Of a stretch of DNA of 64,000 nt, positions 20,848 to 31,001 are shown in pieces. Where the stretch lies: NCBI GenBank assembly GCA_037355855.1, contig CM074758.1:4623001-4687000 (forward strand), given 5' to 3'. The notes under the pieces are model-generated. The model was given only the letters and a program-made list of their open reading frames with translations. It did no database searches and was not told where the DNA came from. Made by a program: the position numbers and the translations under genes. Position 1 is the first letter of the stretch. Each line of letters begins with the position of its first letter. This DNA comes from Pseudo-nitzschia pungens (Eukaryota > Bacillariophyta > Bacillariophyceae > Bacillariales > Bacillariaceae).

Positions 20848-21013
20848 CTGTCACACGACCATGACATGATGTACCACAGTGACGACAAGCACAGCACAAT
20901 TCAACAAGTCAGCGCCATGAATCACTCACCGAATGCGAATGCAAAAACGAATGCAAAAACGGAAACGATAACGATAACGATATCGATGACAGTAACAAGA
21001 TTATTCGACTCAC
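20848..21013 (-). other. Intron of the SLATT-type gene (166 bp, GT-AG)
   Basis: The donor is GTGAGT at 21013-21008 and the acceptor ends in ACAG at 20848. Splicing joins the codons in frame and completes the second TM helix, which neither flanking frame does alone. The intron interior has a repeated CGTTAT / GCAAAAACG-like low-complexity stretch. Confidence 0.65.
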
Positions 21014-21440
21014 TGAAGATGGAAGCGACTCCAACGGCCAGGGCAAGGAAGGATTTTGTGTCGTCGGAAAGGTCTAAATCACTCTTGATCACGAACGCGC
21101 CGACCGCCGCCAGGGAGGTTATGATAATCGATGGGATGAACAACAACCACTTGTTGCGTTTGTCGTACCAGTGCGCGGACAACCGACTCATTTGGAAACG
21201 TTTGTTGATGCTGACATACAGAATTGCGGCGGAATGGTTGAGAAAGAGTGTGTCATCCTTGTTGCCGTCCTGTTTGCTTTCGGTTTCGCTTCCGCTCTCG
21301 GTTACGGTTTCGGTTTCCTCGCTGACTTGGTCCTTGTTGCCCGGCCTAGCATGGTCGTTTTGGAGCTTCGACAAAGACTCATAGTATTCGTTCTCTTTAG
21401 CATGACCTGCGAGAAGACTCTTCGTTTCCTCGGTGTTCAT
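21014..21440 (-). CDS. SLATT-type gene, exon 1
   Basis: Starts at ATG 21440-21438. It encodes the acidic N-terminus, the W-Y-D-x-R-N-K-W block and the first TM helix, and ends within the second TM helix. The exon ends at 21014, just before a GTGAGT donor. Reading on into the intron gives only low-complexity Ile/Val/Phe residues, which supports the splice. Confidence 0.7.
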
Positions 21441-21716
21441 GGTTTGGGTTCGTGCAATTCAAATGCTGCGTCGTTGTGACAAAACTTGTACAAGCAGAGC
21501 ACAACTTTCAACTTGTGAATTGAGCTTACTTGTGTGAATGATTGTAGTGGTAGGATCTGAAAGAATAGTAAGATCTTACGAGTAATTTACGAGAACGTAG
21601 TCCCAATTCCTTTTGGTGTCCCGAGGCGAAAACAGAAAACGGCGTGTCTTTCCTAGAAACAACAATAAAAAGAGATGACAACATTGAACATGGGACATCC
21701 TAGGATCACGTAAGAT

Positions 21717-21815
21717 ACTACAGTACAAAATTCTTATCAGCTGTCCCCCGGTTCTACGTCCCCGACTACTAATTTCTACTGAAACCCGTGGACAGCTGAT
21801 AAGAATTCTGTAGTA
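21717..21815. mobile_element. MITE-like hairpin, about 99 bp
   Basis: Inverted arms of about 30 bp. The left arm reads TACTACAGTACAAAATTC...CAGCTGTCC and the right arm is its complement ending GTAGTA. The outermost TA fits a Tc1/mariner target duplication. Related copies are at 21917, 47456 and 63436. Confidence 0.7.
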
Positions 21816-21916
21816 TCGGAATATTCGAATATCTTTCGCGTACAATTTATTTATTTATTGTTTCAAAAATAATTTAAAAAAAAATACCTCAGGTCCAAAA
21901 TAAGTTTACTGTACTG

Positions 21917-22011
21917 TACTACAAAATTCCTAACAGCTGTCCTCAAGTCCACGTAGACATTAGTATATAGGCGCGTAGAACCAACGGACAGCTGTTAGGA
22001 ATTTTTTAGTA
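21917..22011. mobile_element. MITE-like hairpin, about 95 bp
   Basis: Same family. Arms TACTACAAAATTCC...CAGCTGTCC and GGACAGCTG...TTTAGTA with a diverged centre. Confidence 0.65.
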
Positions 22012-23088
22012 TCGATGACTCTTCTGTTAGCGTAGAAATACGTAATTACCTTACCTTACCGGTAGAATTCATGAATTTCTTTGAACCTTAAAAATTTGAT
22101 CAATCCGATGATTAGATCCATGCGAGGAACAAGAAGCGCACACGAACTGTTTTGGGACCGAAAAGCACGTGCACGAAACAAAATGCGCGATCGAAAAGAA
22201 AAAAAAAATGATGAACACTCCTTTTTAGCAAGAGTCGCATCCCGTGTACGGTAGACCTAATCAATGCAAATGGGACGCACCACCCCGGGCACTACGGTAC
22301 TAAAATGGGTCTCTTGGGAACACAAATGAAAGCACAAGAACTATCTTACAAGTACACGTACTACGTACGAAGTAATTAATTCTTATCAAATCCCTACGCG
22401 GCTTTAATTTCCTTTACTACGGAATTCCTACGGTATCAGCTGTCCCCTCCGCGACTTTAATGTCCTTGACTCGCAAGTTTGGAGTTTAGGGCATTTTGAC
22501 CTTCACCTGGTGGTAAACCTTACATTTTTATACTGGAGTCTACGAGTAAGTTACTGCACGACTCGGTCATTTCCCAGAAAGAAACTCTGGTACCGTACTA
22601 ATTTTCTACACAAATTCATGTACAGCCAAATTAGGCTAGTACAACTCCTCCTGACCACGGTGATGGAATTGGAAGCAGTTGCAATAGACTCGAAGCCATC
22701 CCACCTATGTCCATCCAACCATTGTTGTGTCCAGAGTTGGTTAACAATTCCGATCGGAAGGAGTTCATGGGTTGATTTGTTTGTTCACTAAGTGGTTCAT
22801 TATTATTATTATTTGTTACGCGTAGTTAGTTAGTTAGTTAGTTAGTTCGTTACGGTATTAGTAACAAGTTTGTTGTTACTTAGGTTGGGTTAGCTATCCA
22901 TAAAATTGGTTGCTTCGTTTGTCCGTTCCGCTGGTGGTTCATTGCGTTGTTGCATCTGTTTGGAACGCCGGTCGGTCCCTTGAGCCGTGCCATTTCGTTT
23001 GGTTTCGTCTGCCGCGTATTTTTTTTTTGTGGTTTTTTTTTTTCGTGGGTGGGTTGTCTGTCTTTGGTTTTGGTTCTCGTACGTTGCT

Positions 23089-23122
<34 letters not shown>

Positions 23123-23253
23123 TCATTGTCGCGCTTCTCTCCGCTTGGTTGCATTTCACTTCATTGCATTTCATTTCATAGCATGGGAGTGGGTCGGGAC
23201 GCCGGCCAGTAACAAGTCAGTCAGTCAGTCAGTCAGTTACTCGGTCACTCACT

Positions 23254-26187
23254 CTACGGAATCCCCCCCAAAAACGCGTCCCTCGCCAGCGCAACCTCGG
23301 CGTTGTTGTTGCTGCCGCTGCTGCTGTTGCTGCTGTCATCTGGTTCTCGCTCAAAGGGCGGCACCGGCAGCGCCCGTTCGGGATCGCATCTCCTTCCCAC
23401 GAGATTTGCGGTTCCTTCGTCGTTGTTTTTTTGGGTTTCCGGATCGCACATCGCCAGCGCCATGCTGAGACAGGCCCAGGTGCCGTCCCCGAAAGTCTCA
23501 TCGCACCGGCACTGTACGACCGGGACGCAGGCCAGCTCGTCGGCCGTGCACCCGGTGTAGATGTAGTTGTAGTCGCATTGGAGACCGGCAACGTACAATC
23601 CCTTGCAGGATGCCCCCGGCATGCTTCCATACTCGGACGGGCACTCGTCGATGAGGCGGCCCTTGATGTCGTTGTCGTCGGTCGTGTCTGGCGCCACCGG
23701 TAGCTCCGCATTGGGATCGCATCGCTGACCCCTCGGAAAGCCCTCCGGAAGTTCGTCCCGGACGGGAAAGGCGGGAACAGAGGCGGTTCTTCTTCGTCTC
23801 TCGAGATCTTTGGGGTTGACGTTGTCAGTGTTGTTGTCACCGGGATTGTCATTGTTTGCATCGATACTGTTGGTCACGGAGACTTCCGGTCGTGGCGGCG
23901 GTGGCGGCGGTGGTTCTAACGCCGAAACGACGGGTTCTCGTCCAAAGTCAAAGCAGGGCATCATGTCCTTCATGAGGCAGGCCCAGGTTCCGGTGGATGG
24001 TCGAGAACCCACCGCCACCGCCACCGCTGCTCCATCTCGATCTCCATCTCGATCTCCATCTCCTCCATAATCTTGGACGCACTCGCAGCGCGTGACCCAA
24101 TCGCAGGAGAGTTCGTCCCAGTCGCATCCCGTGTAAACGTAGTTGTATTCGCACCGGGTTCCAATGGTCCCGCAGACCTCGTTGGCGATTGGACGGGACG
24201 GGCATTCGTCTTCTTCTTCGACATCCGTGGCATTGCTATCTGTATCGTTGCCACCAATGTCAATGTCGGTAGTATCAATGTCAATGTCGGTATCAATGTC
24301 AATGTCAATGTCACCATCGCTACCGGAATCCATTTCCGGCAGCGGCAGGGTCGGATCGCAACGTCCGGTGGGAGGAAGTTCGCCGTTGCTCTCGTTGTCG
24401 TTGTCGTTGTTTTCCCCGCCAAAGTGAAAGCAGGAGTCGATCTTGACCGACACGCATCCCCACATTCCCTCGTTGTTTCCCCTGTCGATGCAAACGCAGC
24501 GGGTGGTCCAGGTGCATTGGAGGTCGTCCCAGGTGCATCCGGTGTAGAAATGATCGTACTCGCAGGCGAGTGGTGTGGCAGCACCCGTAGCAATGTCAGC
24601 GCCAGCGCCATCGCCAGCGCCGGTACCAAACAAGGAGGGATCGCAAGAGCCATTGGTATAGGGTTGCTTCGGGCAAAGGCTGCTGTCTGGATTTTGATTT
24701 TGATTTGGATTTTGATCTTTTTCTTCTTTTTCTTCTTCTTGGTCAGTTTCCGGCACGGGCAGCGGGAGTGCCGGATCGCACACTCGTCCCACGGGAACTT
24801 TCGCTTCGTTGCCATTGCCATTGCCATTGCCATTGCCATTGTCATTGTCATTGCCACTGGCATTGCCATCGACGAAACAGGCCACCGCCGCCCGGGACCG
24901 GCAGGCCCAGGTGGAGGACGAGAACGGCGCATCGGCGGACGAAGACACAGACGAAGACTCCACGCAGGAACAGACCCGCGACGGACTGCACGCGAGGGCG
25001 TCCCAGGAGCAGCCCTGGTACGTGTGGCCGTATTCGCACGCCAAGGACCGCGCAGTTTCGACGCCACCGCCCGGGGAACGGCACCGGCTCCCGGCCGCGG
25101 GTTCCACCAAGGGACAGAACTCGTTGGACTTGTCCAGAGGAGTGTCGCTGTCGCTGTCCTTGTTGCTACCACTACCACTACCACTCGTACTACTCGTACC
25201 ACTCGTGCTAGAACCGAGGGGAAGACCCGGGAGAATGATCTGATCGACCAGATAGATTCGCGCTCGTTTGTCGCAGGTGTCGATGCGGAGCGGAATGGTG
25301 CGTTCGCTCTGGGCTTGGCTCTCGGTGGCCATCCAAGAAGAAGTGGAAACCGCCGCGGCTTCCGGCACCACGATCGCCGTGGGAAGGGTTCGGATGTTGC
25401 GATTGCCGGGTCCCAAAAGGTACTTGGTTGGATCACCGAGACAGACCACCTCCAAGATCCCATCGCTGGCCGTTTTCAATTGCTGTCCGCACTCGAGATC
25501 GTCCCAGGAAATCGTGCCGGTTGTTGTTGTTGATGTAGTTGTGGTTGTGGTTGTTGATGTAGTTGATGTAGTTGTTGTAGTTGTACTGCTACCCAGCACC
25601 ACGTGCTGCAACACCACTTCGGAAAGGATTCCCGAATCGGAAGTCATGTCGTCCACGATCCTGGGGGTGATCAGGAGCTGCTCCAGGGCGGAATCCAAAG
25701 GCGCAAAAACGGTGACGACCGTGCCATCATTGTCGCTTTCGCTGTCGTTTTCGCTTTCGCTGTCGGTTGCACCGCTGGCGATGCTTTCCAAGTCCTCCAG
25801 TCCGGATCGCAGGAGTGCGCCGCAGAGAAAGGTCGTGCTGGGGAGGTAACAGACGGCGTCGTGGATGCTCTCGAAGCAATTGTCGTTGCCGTTGTCGTTG
25901 CCGTTGCTATAGCCGGCAATCGAAGCCGCAATGGAGAAAGGGTTGGTGGCGGCGGCGCTCTCTTTGCTTCCGCCGCCGGTGCTGCTTCCGACGGGGTCTC
26001 TCAGAAAGCGTTCCACGGATGGGTCTCGGGCTCGGGCTCGGGGTTCCGTTTGGATGGGGATGCGGAATCCATCGGTTTGGCCGGTGGCGCTGCCTCGGAG
26101 TTGCGGATCGGTGCCTCCGGCAATTGAAATCGAAATCGAAATCAGCCCGAGGATTCCGGAGAACGTCGGTTTGTGGAATCTCGTCAT
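23254..26187 (-). CDS. Secreted fasciclin-domain protein with four Cys-rich modules (977 aa)
   Basis: ATG 26187 begins a signal peptide (hydrophobic to about residue 24). A FAS1-like domain spans about 90-345: the V-T-V-F-A-P-L-D-S-A block (fasciclin H1), L-Q-H-V-V-L, a Thr-only insert at about 198-222, and the closing Y-L-V-D-Q-I-I-L-P (H2). Four repeated modules follow, starting near 354, 501, 661 and 848, each with the order C-P...C...C-[ED]-Y-x2-x-Y-x-G-C-x-W/A-D-x-L-x-C...C-x-C...W-x-C...C and often followed by a C-D-P...L-P linker. Acidic Asn/Asp/Gly repeats separate them. FAS1 proteins mediate cell-matrix adhesion; the Cys modules are probably disulfide-bonded extracellular domains of unknown ligand. 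No GPI signal or C-terminal TM is evident. Single exon. FAS1 call firm; module function unknown. Confidence 0.8.
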   Translation of the reverse strand: MTRFHKPTFSGILGLISISISIAGGTDPQLRGSATGQTDGFRIPIQTEPRARARDPSVERFLRDPVGSSTGGGSKESAAATNPFSIAASIAGYSNGNDNGNDNCFESIHDAVCYLPSTTFLCGALLRSGLEDLESIASGATDSESENDSESDNDGTVVTVFAPLDSALEQLLITPRIVDDMTSDSGILSEVVLQHVVLGSSTTTTTTSTTSTTTTTTTSTTTTGTISWDDLECGQQLKTASDGILEVVCLGDPTKYLLGPGNRNIRTLPTAIVVPEAAAVSTSSWMATESQAQSERTIPLRIDTCDKRARIYLVDQIILPGLPLGSSTSGTSSTSGSGSGSNKDSDSDTPLDKSNEFCPLVEPAAGSRCRSPGGGVETARSLACEYGHTYQGCSWDALACSPSRVCSCVESSSVSSSADAPFSSSTWACRSRAAVACFVDGNASGNDNDNGNGNGNGNGNEAKVPVGRVCDPALPLPVPETDQEEEKEEKDQNPNQNQNPDSSLCPKQPYTNGSCDPSLFGTGAGDGAGADIATGAATPLACEYDHFYTGCTWDDLQCTWTTRCVCIDRGNNEGMWGCVSVKIDSCFHFGGENNDNDNESNGELPPTGRCDPTLPLPEMDSGSDGDIDIDIDTDIDIDTTDIDIGGNDTDSNATDVEEEDECPSRPIANEVCGTIGTRCEYNYVYTGCDWDELSCDWVTRCECVQDYGGDGDRDGDRDGAAVAVAVGSRPSTGTWACLMKDMMPCFDFGREPVVSALEPPPPPPPRPEVSVTNSIDANNDNPGDNNTDNVNPKDLERRRRTASVPAFPVRDELPEGFPRGQRCDPNAELPVAPDTTDDNDIKGRLIDECPSEYGSMPGASCKGLYVAGLQCDYNYIYTGCTADELACVPVVQCRCDETFGDGTWACLSMALAMCDPETQKNNDEGTANLVGRRCDPERALPVPPFEREPDDSSNSSSGSNNNAEVALARDAFLGGIP

Positions 26188-27548
26188 TGAATACGGAGTA
26201 AGATCTTGCTGTAGTATTGATTGAGTATTGAAAAGTGTTGAATAGTATCGAGTATCGAGTATTGAATAGTATCGAGTATCGAATAGTATCGAGTATCGAT
26301 TCGATTTGGTTTGAGTTGCTTTCTTGTATTGTGTTCTCTTGTGAAATATTGTAGTCTGTTTCTTGCTTCGTGCTTCTTATTTCGAAAGAATGTTCTTTTG
26401 TATCTGTATTCGTTTAGTATTATTATTTGTGCTTCTTTTTGGTACTCGCACTGGTACTCGCACTGGTACTCGTACTCGGTGTTGGATCGACAACGGAGGA
26501 AGAATACTCCTATGCTCGTACTATGGAGGGAGGAATGGATGGATTGATTCTTGTTTCGTCTCGCACCTCGGTTGAAAGCCGTTGAGAGATGCGAATGGGA
26601 CGGTTGAGACAAATCAAATCGATCTCAATATAACTTATCCCATATATACAACAATCAATCAATCAATCAATACGAAATCAATCAATCGATGCGAAATCTG
26701 TCGCTCGACAACAATCGATCAATGAGTGTATCCAAAGCGATCAATCGAGCGATTCGATTGTCTTGTCTTGTGGCCGAACAAAACCGCTCGGGCGAAGTTT
26801 CGTTCTGTTTTGTGTTGTGTTGTTTTTCGTTTCGTTTCGTTTCGTGTTGTTTCGTGTTGTCTCCGTTTTGTGTCTTGGCTTATGGTAGAGCATTCGTTGA
26901 GTTTTGTACGGTAGGTCGTACGCAACGGAAGGGAACGATTGATCGTTGATTTGATGATTGTTGAGAGCGAGATACGGTACCGGTAACTTACGGTAATCTT
27001 AGGATTACTTATTCATTCGGAAGCTAAATTAACTGCTCTCGACAATGAAAAAACGACATGGAACCGCAAGGGAAACCGTACGATAGATAATCTTACCGTA
27101 CGGTATTGGCGGTGCGGATGAGGAAGAGAATTTTTTGAAAAGAGAACGGAGTGCCAGTAAGATTGCCAGTAAGGTTAATTACCCGTTGTACTGTCACACA
27201 TAAATACTCTTACCTACACGCACATGAAGTGATATTTTGGAAAAAAAAAAAAGTGGTCACGTAGCGTCACGTACGGTAAGATAGGGTCACAGTAATTACG
27301 GTATTGTAGGTTTGCATGTGTTGAGAACCCACCAGCGCACCCTTTGGAGGCGATGGGTCGGCCTGATTTCGGTCGTGGATCACCAAATTATTCAAGGGCA
27401 TAGATCCCAAACCGGGGGCAACGAACCCGTTTGCACGCGGGCCGTCTCCGAATTGGGTCGTGGATCGACAAACCGCCGTTGCGGGTGAAAAACTGTTGGT
27501 ACTAAGGTTAAGGTAATTAACCTTACTACCCTACCGTACAAGCAGGGG
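26188..27548. other. Intergenic, no gene seen
   Basis: Short simple repeats: GAGTATCGA-type at 26225-26300, CAATCAAT at 26650-26690, CGTTT at 26825-26850 and an A-run at 27241. No supported coding sequence. Confidence 0.5.
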
Positions 27549-28727
27549 TCATAATACGAAGGGGTATGCCACGACGTCTGTCTGTCGTCCGTGTTCGTCG
27601 TTTGAACCAAGACAAGTCCTGGGAGCCTTTCCACCTCTATTACTACGTTGGTGACAGACGAGAAGAACTTTTTGGCAATCCGCATCAGAATCACAATCCC
27701 CTTCCCAAACACCAAGAGGGAAATGCCCCACTGCTGGGTTGGCGCCAACATCCTTAATAATGTTTTCAAAGATGATCATGCAGTACTAGTTCTTCATATC
27801 CGTAGATTGGTCACCGAAACAACCAGTAGAAATGGGGTCAAAAACATACCATATCTGAGGTCCTTCGCATTGATTGAGCTTATACTAGATTTGGTTAGTG
27901 CCCATATCCTTCAAGGGTTTGAATGTGGGTTGTGGGTACGCGTAGTAGTCGTCGTAATTTGACACTCCTTGTCCCCAACAACCAGGGGGTTCTTCTTTGC
28001 TCCCACCATCATGATTACGATGATAACACTGCTGGAGGCCACCACCCTCACAATCTGCATCCGTGACACAATCTCCTTGGCACGGACCACGCATCTTCCA
28101 TGGGTTAGGGTCATAATCCTTGGTAAGAATAGTTGGCACGCACTAGTCATAATTGTCCTTTGGTTGGCCAAAACAACCGCGAGGAAGGCCGGAAACAATA
28201 CTGCTGGTGCACTGAAAACAAACCAGACCATCTTGGCAATCATCGTCAGTATCAGAATCTCTGGCGCACATACTACTAAGCTTGTGCAATGGGTTCGGGC
28301 CAAAATCGTGTGCCTTTTGGGGTCCGAATGGTGGGTTTAGCACCCACAGCATGTTTTGAGTTGAAGTGAATTGAAGAGATCTGCCAGATAGTACTACTAC
28401 TACCCCCACAACAGCCATGACAACAAGGAAAGTCATGCTGGCAAGGAGAAGACGAGGTCTAGATGAATGGACAGCAGCGTTGTCTTTATCATCAGTCTCG
28501 ATTGTGGTGGCATGGATGGTAGCAGCAAGCCACTGCCGCTTGGCAGTCAGGGTGTAACCTTGTAGAACTTGGAAAGGGGTTTGGAAAAGAAGGGAGTGGT
28601 GTGACTGGGGGAGTGCACCACCAGCTGCACCAATGGCCAATTCAGAGGAAATGGAAGCATCAAGAGATTGGTGTTGTTGTTGTTCAGCCTCAATCAAGTG
28701 TTCCTCCAGGATCATGGAGTTGTTCAT
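27549..28727 (-). pseudogene. Decayed membrane protein with three small Cys-rich repeats, N-terminus derived from a LINE tail
   Basis: From ATG 28727 the frame is open to TAG at 28143 (194 aa), then continues in the same frame as further open pieces (28139-27885 and 27779-27549) separated by stops. The 194 residues comprise a LINE-like tail (about 1-75), a single TM helix (L-L-L-A-S-M-T-F-L-V-V-M-A-V-V-G-V, about 92-112) and one Cys repeat of the form C-x-D-S-D-x-D-D-C-x-D-G-L-V-C-F...R-G-C-F-G. The downstream pieces carry two more such repeats (G-D-C-x2-D-A-D-C...GC-W-G and G-D-C-D-S-D-A-D-C). Tandem repeats of this kind are common in diatom secreted or membrane proteins of unknown role. The internal stops suggest decay; an intron pattern removing them was not found. 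A short expressed 194-aa form cannot be excluded. Confidence 0.5.
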
Positions 28728-29008
28728 TCCGATAAGTCCAAAGATCCCAGCAGGTGCTGAGACAGAACTGATGGATTACTAGTAGTATAGCTGTAGCCCA
28801 ACGTCTGGGGGGAGCGCTTGCTGTCAATGTGGGAGTAGTAATCAGCCTGGATGTGATGCCAGAGAGGAGACCACCTACCAAGAAGCCAGTTGTGCCAACC
28901 AATAGTCCTCTGTGCCCTGACAGCAGAAGCTGCTATACTAGCAGGGGGATAGGATGATGGATAAGTGGTCTGGCCCTTCCGAACATGATCTATCCTCAGT
29001 TGTTCCAT
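28500..29008 (-). mobile_element. LINE-type retrotransposon fragment (ORF2 C-terminal end)
   Basis: In two minus-strand frames (29008-28724 and 28902-28690) and into the next ORF there are blocks typical of the end of diatom LINE ORF2: W-H-N-W-L-L-G...W...Q-A-D-Y-Y, C-W-D-L-W-x-Y-R-N-E-Q-L-H, then a helical segment ending L-T-A-K-R-Q-W-L. A frameshift separates the first two blocks. No RT core is present, so it is a short truncated copy. Confidence 0.5.
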
Positions 29009-30192
29009 CTATATCTTAGCACCCTGTATCTCTAATAATACTAATAATAATATACTTATTTAAATAACTTTAATCACCAAAGGTATTATAGGGGGTGGTG
29101 CTAAGACTTGGGGTATGTAGATCTAGTAGTACTACTAATCCTACTACTACAAGCACTTAGCATACTGTCAAGCATCCTATTTAGTATCACCCTTTCAGTT
29201 CTACAGTTCCATCTATATCTTACTAGCATCCTTTATATCTTATATTATAGGGCTGCTAAGAGTTGGGGTATGTAAATCTGGTACAAATCCTACTGGAAGG
29301 GCCTAGCATCCTGTCTAGCATCCTGTTTACAGCAAGATCTACAGGATGCTAACTGATGAACCAAACTGCACTATGCTACAGGTGATACTGAACAGGATGC
29401 TAAGCAATATATACATACCCCACCAGTTCTTATCAGATCAATATTGGGAGATGCTAGTAGTAAGAACAAGCAGGACGATGCTGGGCCCTGTATGTAGGAT
29501 TTGTACCATATCTACCTACCCCAGCTCTTAGCAGCGTTATAATAATAGTAGTAGTATTTTTTTAAGATATTCAGTGTGCTAGTAACAGATAGACCGAACT
29601 GTACAGAAATAAGGGGGACATACCAAATAATAATAATAGGATGATGGCGGAATACAACTCCACTACCCCCCGAGGTCCAATACCGTACGGTACCGTACGG
29701 TAACTTGGCCATCATCGGGCTGATAAATGATACGAAATAATTATTCGTACGTTACGTACCGTACGATTCAATTTTGCAAGTGTACAACACAAAGCAAAAA
29801 CTCGAATCGTACGGTTAATACGGAATAAGATCTTACCAAGACCAAAAACCGATTTCGTATTATCGTTATTTCTTTTTCTGGTATTTTAATTGTTGACTAA
29901 GATTACGAAGTACAAGTAGTAAAAAGCAAGATTCGTATGAGTAATCTCATTACTGTACTACGTATTACCGTACGGTAGTACTACTATTAATTTTTGTAAG
30001 GTTTTTCCGAGTACCGTAACTTACCGCACGGTACGAGTAACCTTAATTACAGTAGTGAGAATCATAGACAATGGACAAGCCGAAACAAAAACGAAACAAC
30101 CACAGACCACCACAGACAAGCATAGACAACCGCAGACCACCACAGACAAGCATCCATCCACACGCAAGCCTATCCAAAACGGCATTGGCACC
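29009..30192. other. Intergenic with dispersed GATGCTAA-type repeats
   Basis: Two diverged copies (29095-29345 and 29400-29560) of a segment with CCTACT...GGATTTGTACCAGATC and AGGATGCTAA; relatives occur at 37260-37380 and 57920-58380. GTACCGTACGG palindromes at 29683-29705. No supported gene. Just upstream of the sulfotransferase gene, 30055-30192 is open in that gene's frame but repetitive and begins with GTG. Confidence 0.5.
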
Positions 30193-30957
30193 ATGATGCC
30201 CCTGCCACAACTACCACTACCACCAGCAGCAGCAGCAGCACCAGCACCAGCAACAACACCCTCGATCACCCTTCTCGGCGGCAACGACATCCACCGCGAG
30301 ATGACGAAAACACCGAACACGAAGCAGAAAACGAAGCAAACGACCAAGAATGAGCATGAGAACGAGCATGCGAATGAGAATGAGCATGCGAATGAGAACG
30401 AGCATGCGAATGCGAATGCGAATGCGAATGCGACAACGAATGCCAAGCATTCCTGTATTTTTCATTATTTCGTCTTGGTCATCGGTTGCTTGACCATTTA
30501 CGTGGTCGCCAAGCAATCGGTTTCGTTGCACGAGTATACCGACATTGGTTCGGTGATGTATACTACCGCAAGCGATTCCAATCATTCCAATCATTCCAAT
30601 CATTCCAATCATCATCATCAACAACAAGAACAACAACAACGTCCCTGGATGGTGATCCACGTCGGACCCCCGAAAACCGGAACGACGACCATCCAGGATG
30701 GCTTTTACGAAAAATCCATTGCCACCATGCTGGGAAGATACGACAATGTCTTTTACGCCGGCACCAAGTTGGAGGAAACCGGCAAGCGGGTCATTTTTCT
30801 CAAGAATAGTAGTAGAAATAGGAATAGGAATGGGAATGGGAATGGGAATAGGAGTCCTTACAACAATGCTACTACTACTACTACTAGTAGTAGTACTACT
30901 ACTAGTAGTTCTAGTAATAGTAGTAGTGCTACTACTAGCAGCAACCACATTGATACT

Positions 30958-31001
<44 letters not shown>

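Larger units (their letters stand above)
2119..21440 (-). pseudogene. SLATT-type two-TM membrane protein gene, disrupted by two LTR retrotransposons
   Basis: The gene is in pieces: exon 1 (21440-21014), a 166-bp GT-AG intron (21013-20848), then exon 2 cut into 20847-20632, 9166-8738 and 2289-2119. Counting each 5-bp target duplication once, the pieces add to 1233 nt, exactly 411 codons with a terminal TGA, and the frame is kept across the splice and both insertions. The 410-residue product would have an acidic Ser/Glu-rich N-terminus, a W-Y-D-x-R-N-K-W block, two TM helices (about residues 97-116 and 126-146), a helical segment with a conserved His/Lys region, and a charged C-terminus. The W-Y-D-RNKW plus two-TM layout matches SLATT proteins, a family predicted to act as membrane effectors with nucleotide-sensing partners in bacteria and expanded in diatoms. 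The family call is from pattern, not search. Here the gene cannot give a full product. Confidence 0.65.
21441..23253. other. Intergenic between the SLATT and fasciclin genes, with MITE hairpins
   Basis: Apart from the two hairpins listed separately and a single MITE arm at about 22416-22447, this holds an A-run, (GTTA)n at 22825-22850, pyrimidine-rich runs at 23015-23045, (TGC)n at 23090-23125 and (CAGT)n at 23215-23236. No ORF looks real. Confidence 0.5.

Noticed and set aside
22947..23468. Plus-strand 173-codon ORF
   Set aside because: Poly-Cys/Leu from (TGC)n and T-runs; no domain, overlaps the end of the fasciclin gene.
23970..25463. Second minus-strand ORF of 497 codons inside the fasciclin gene
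   Set aside because: Alternative frame of the same region with no signal peptide or domain.
24073..25533. Plus-strand ORF of 486 codons
   Set aside because: Antisense of the fasciclin protein gene; Val/Ile-rich shadow of GC-rich repeats.
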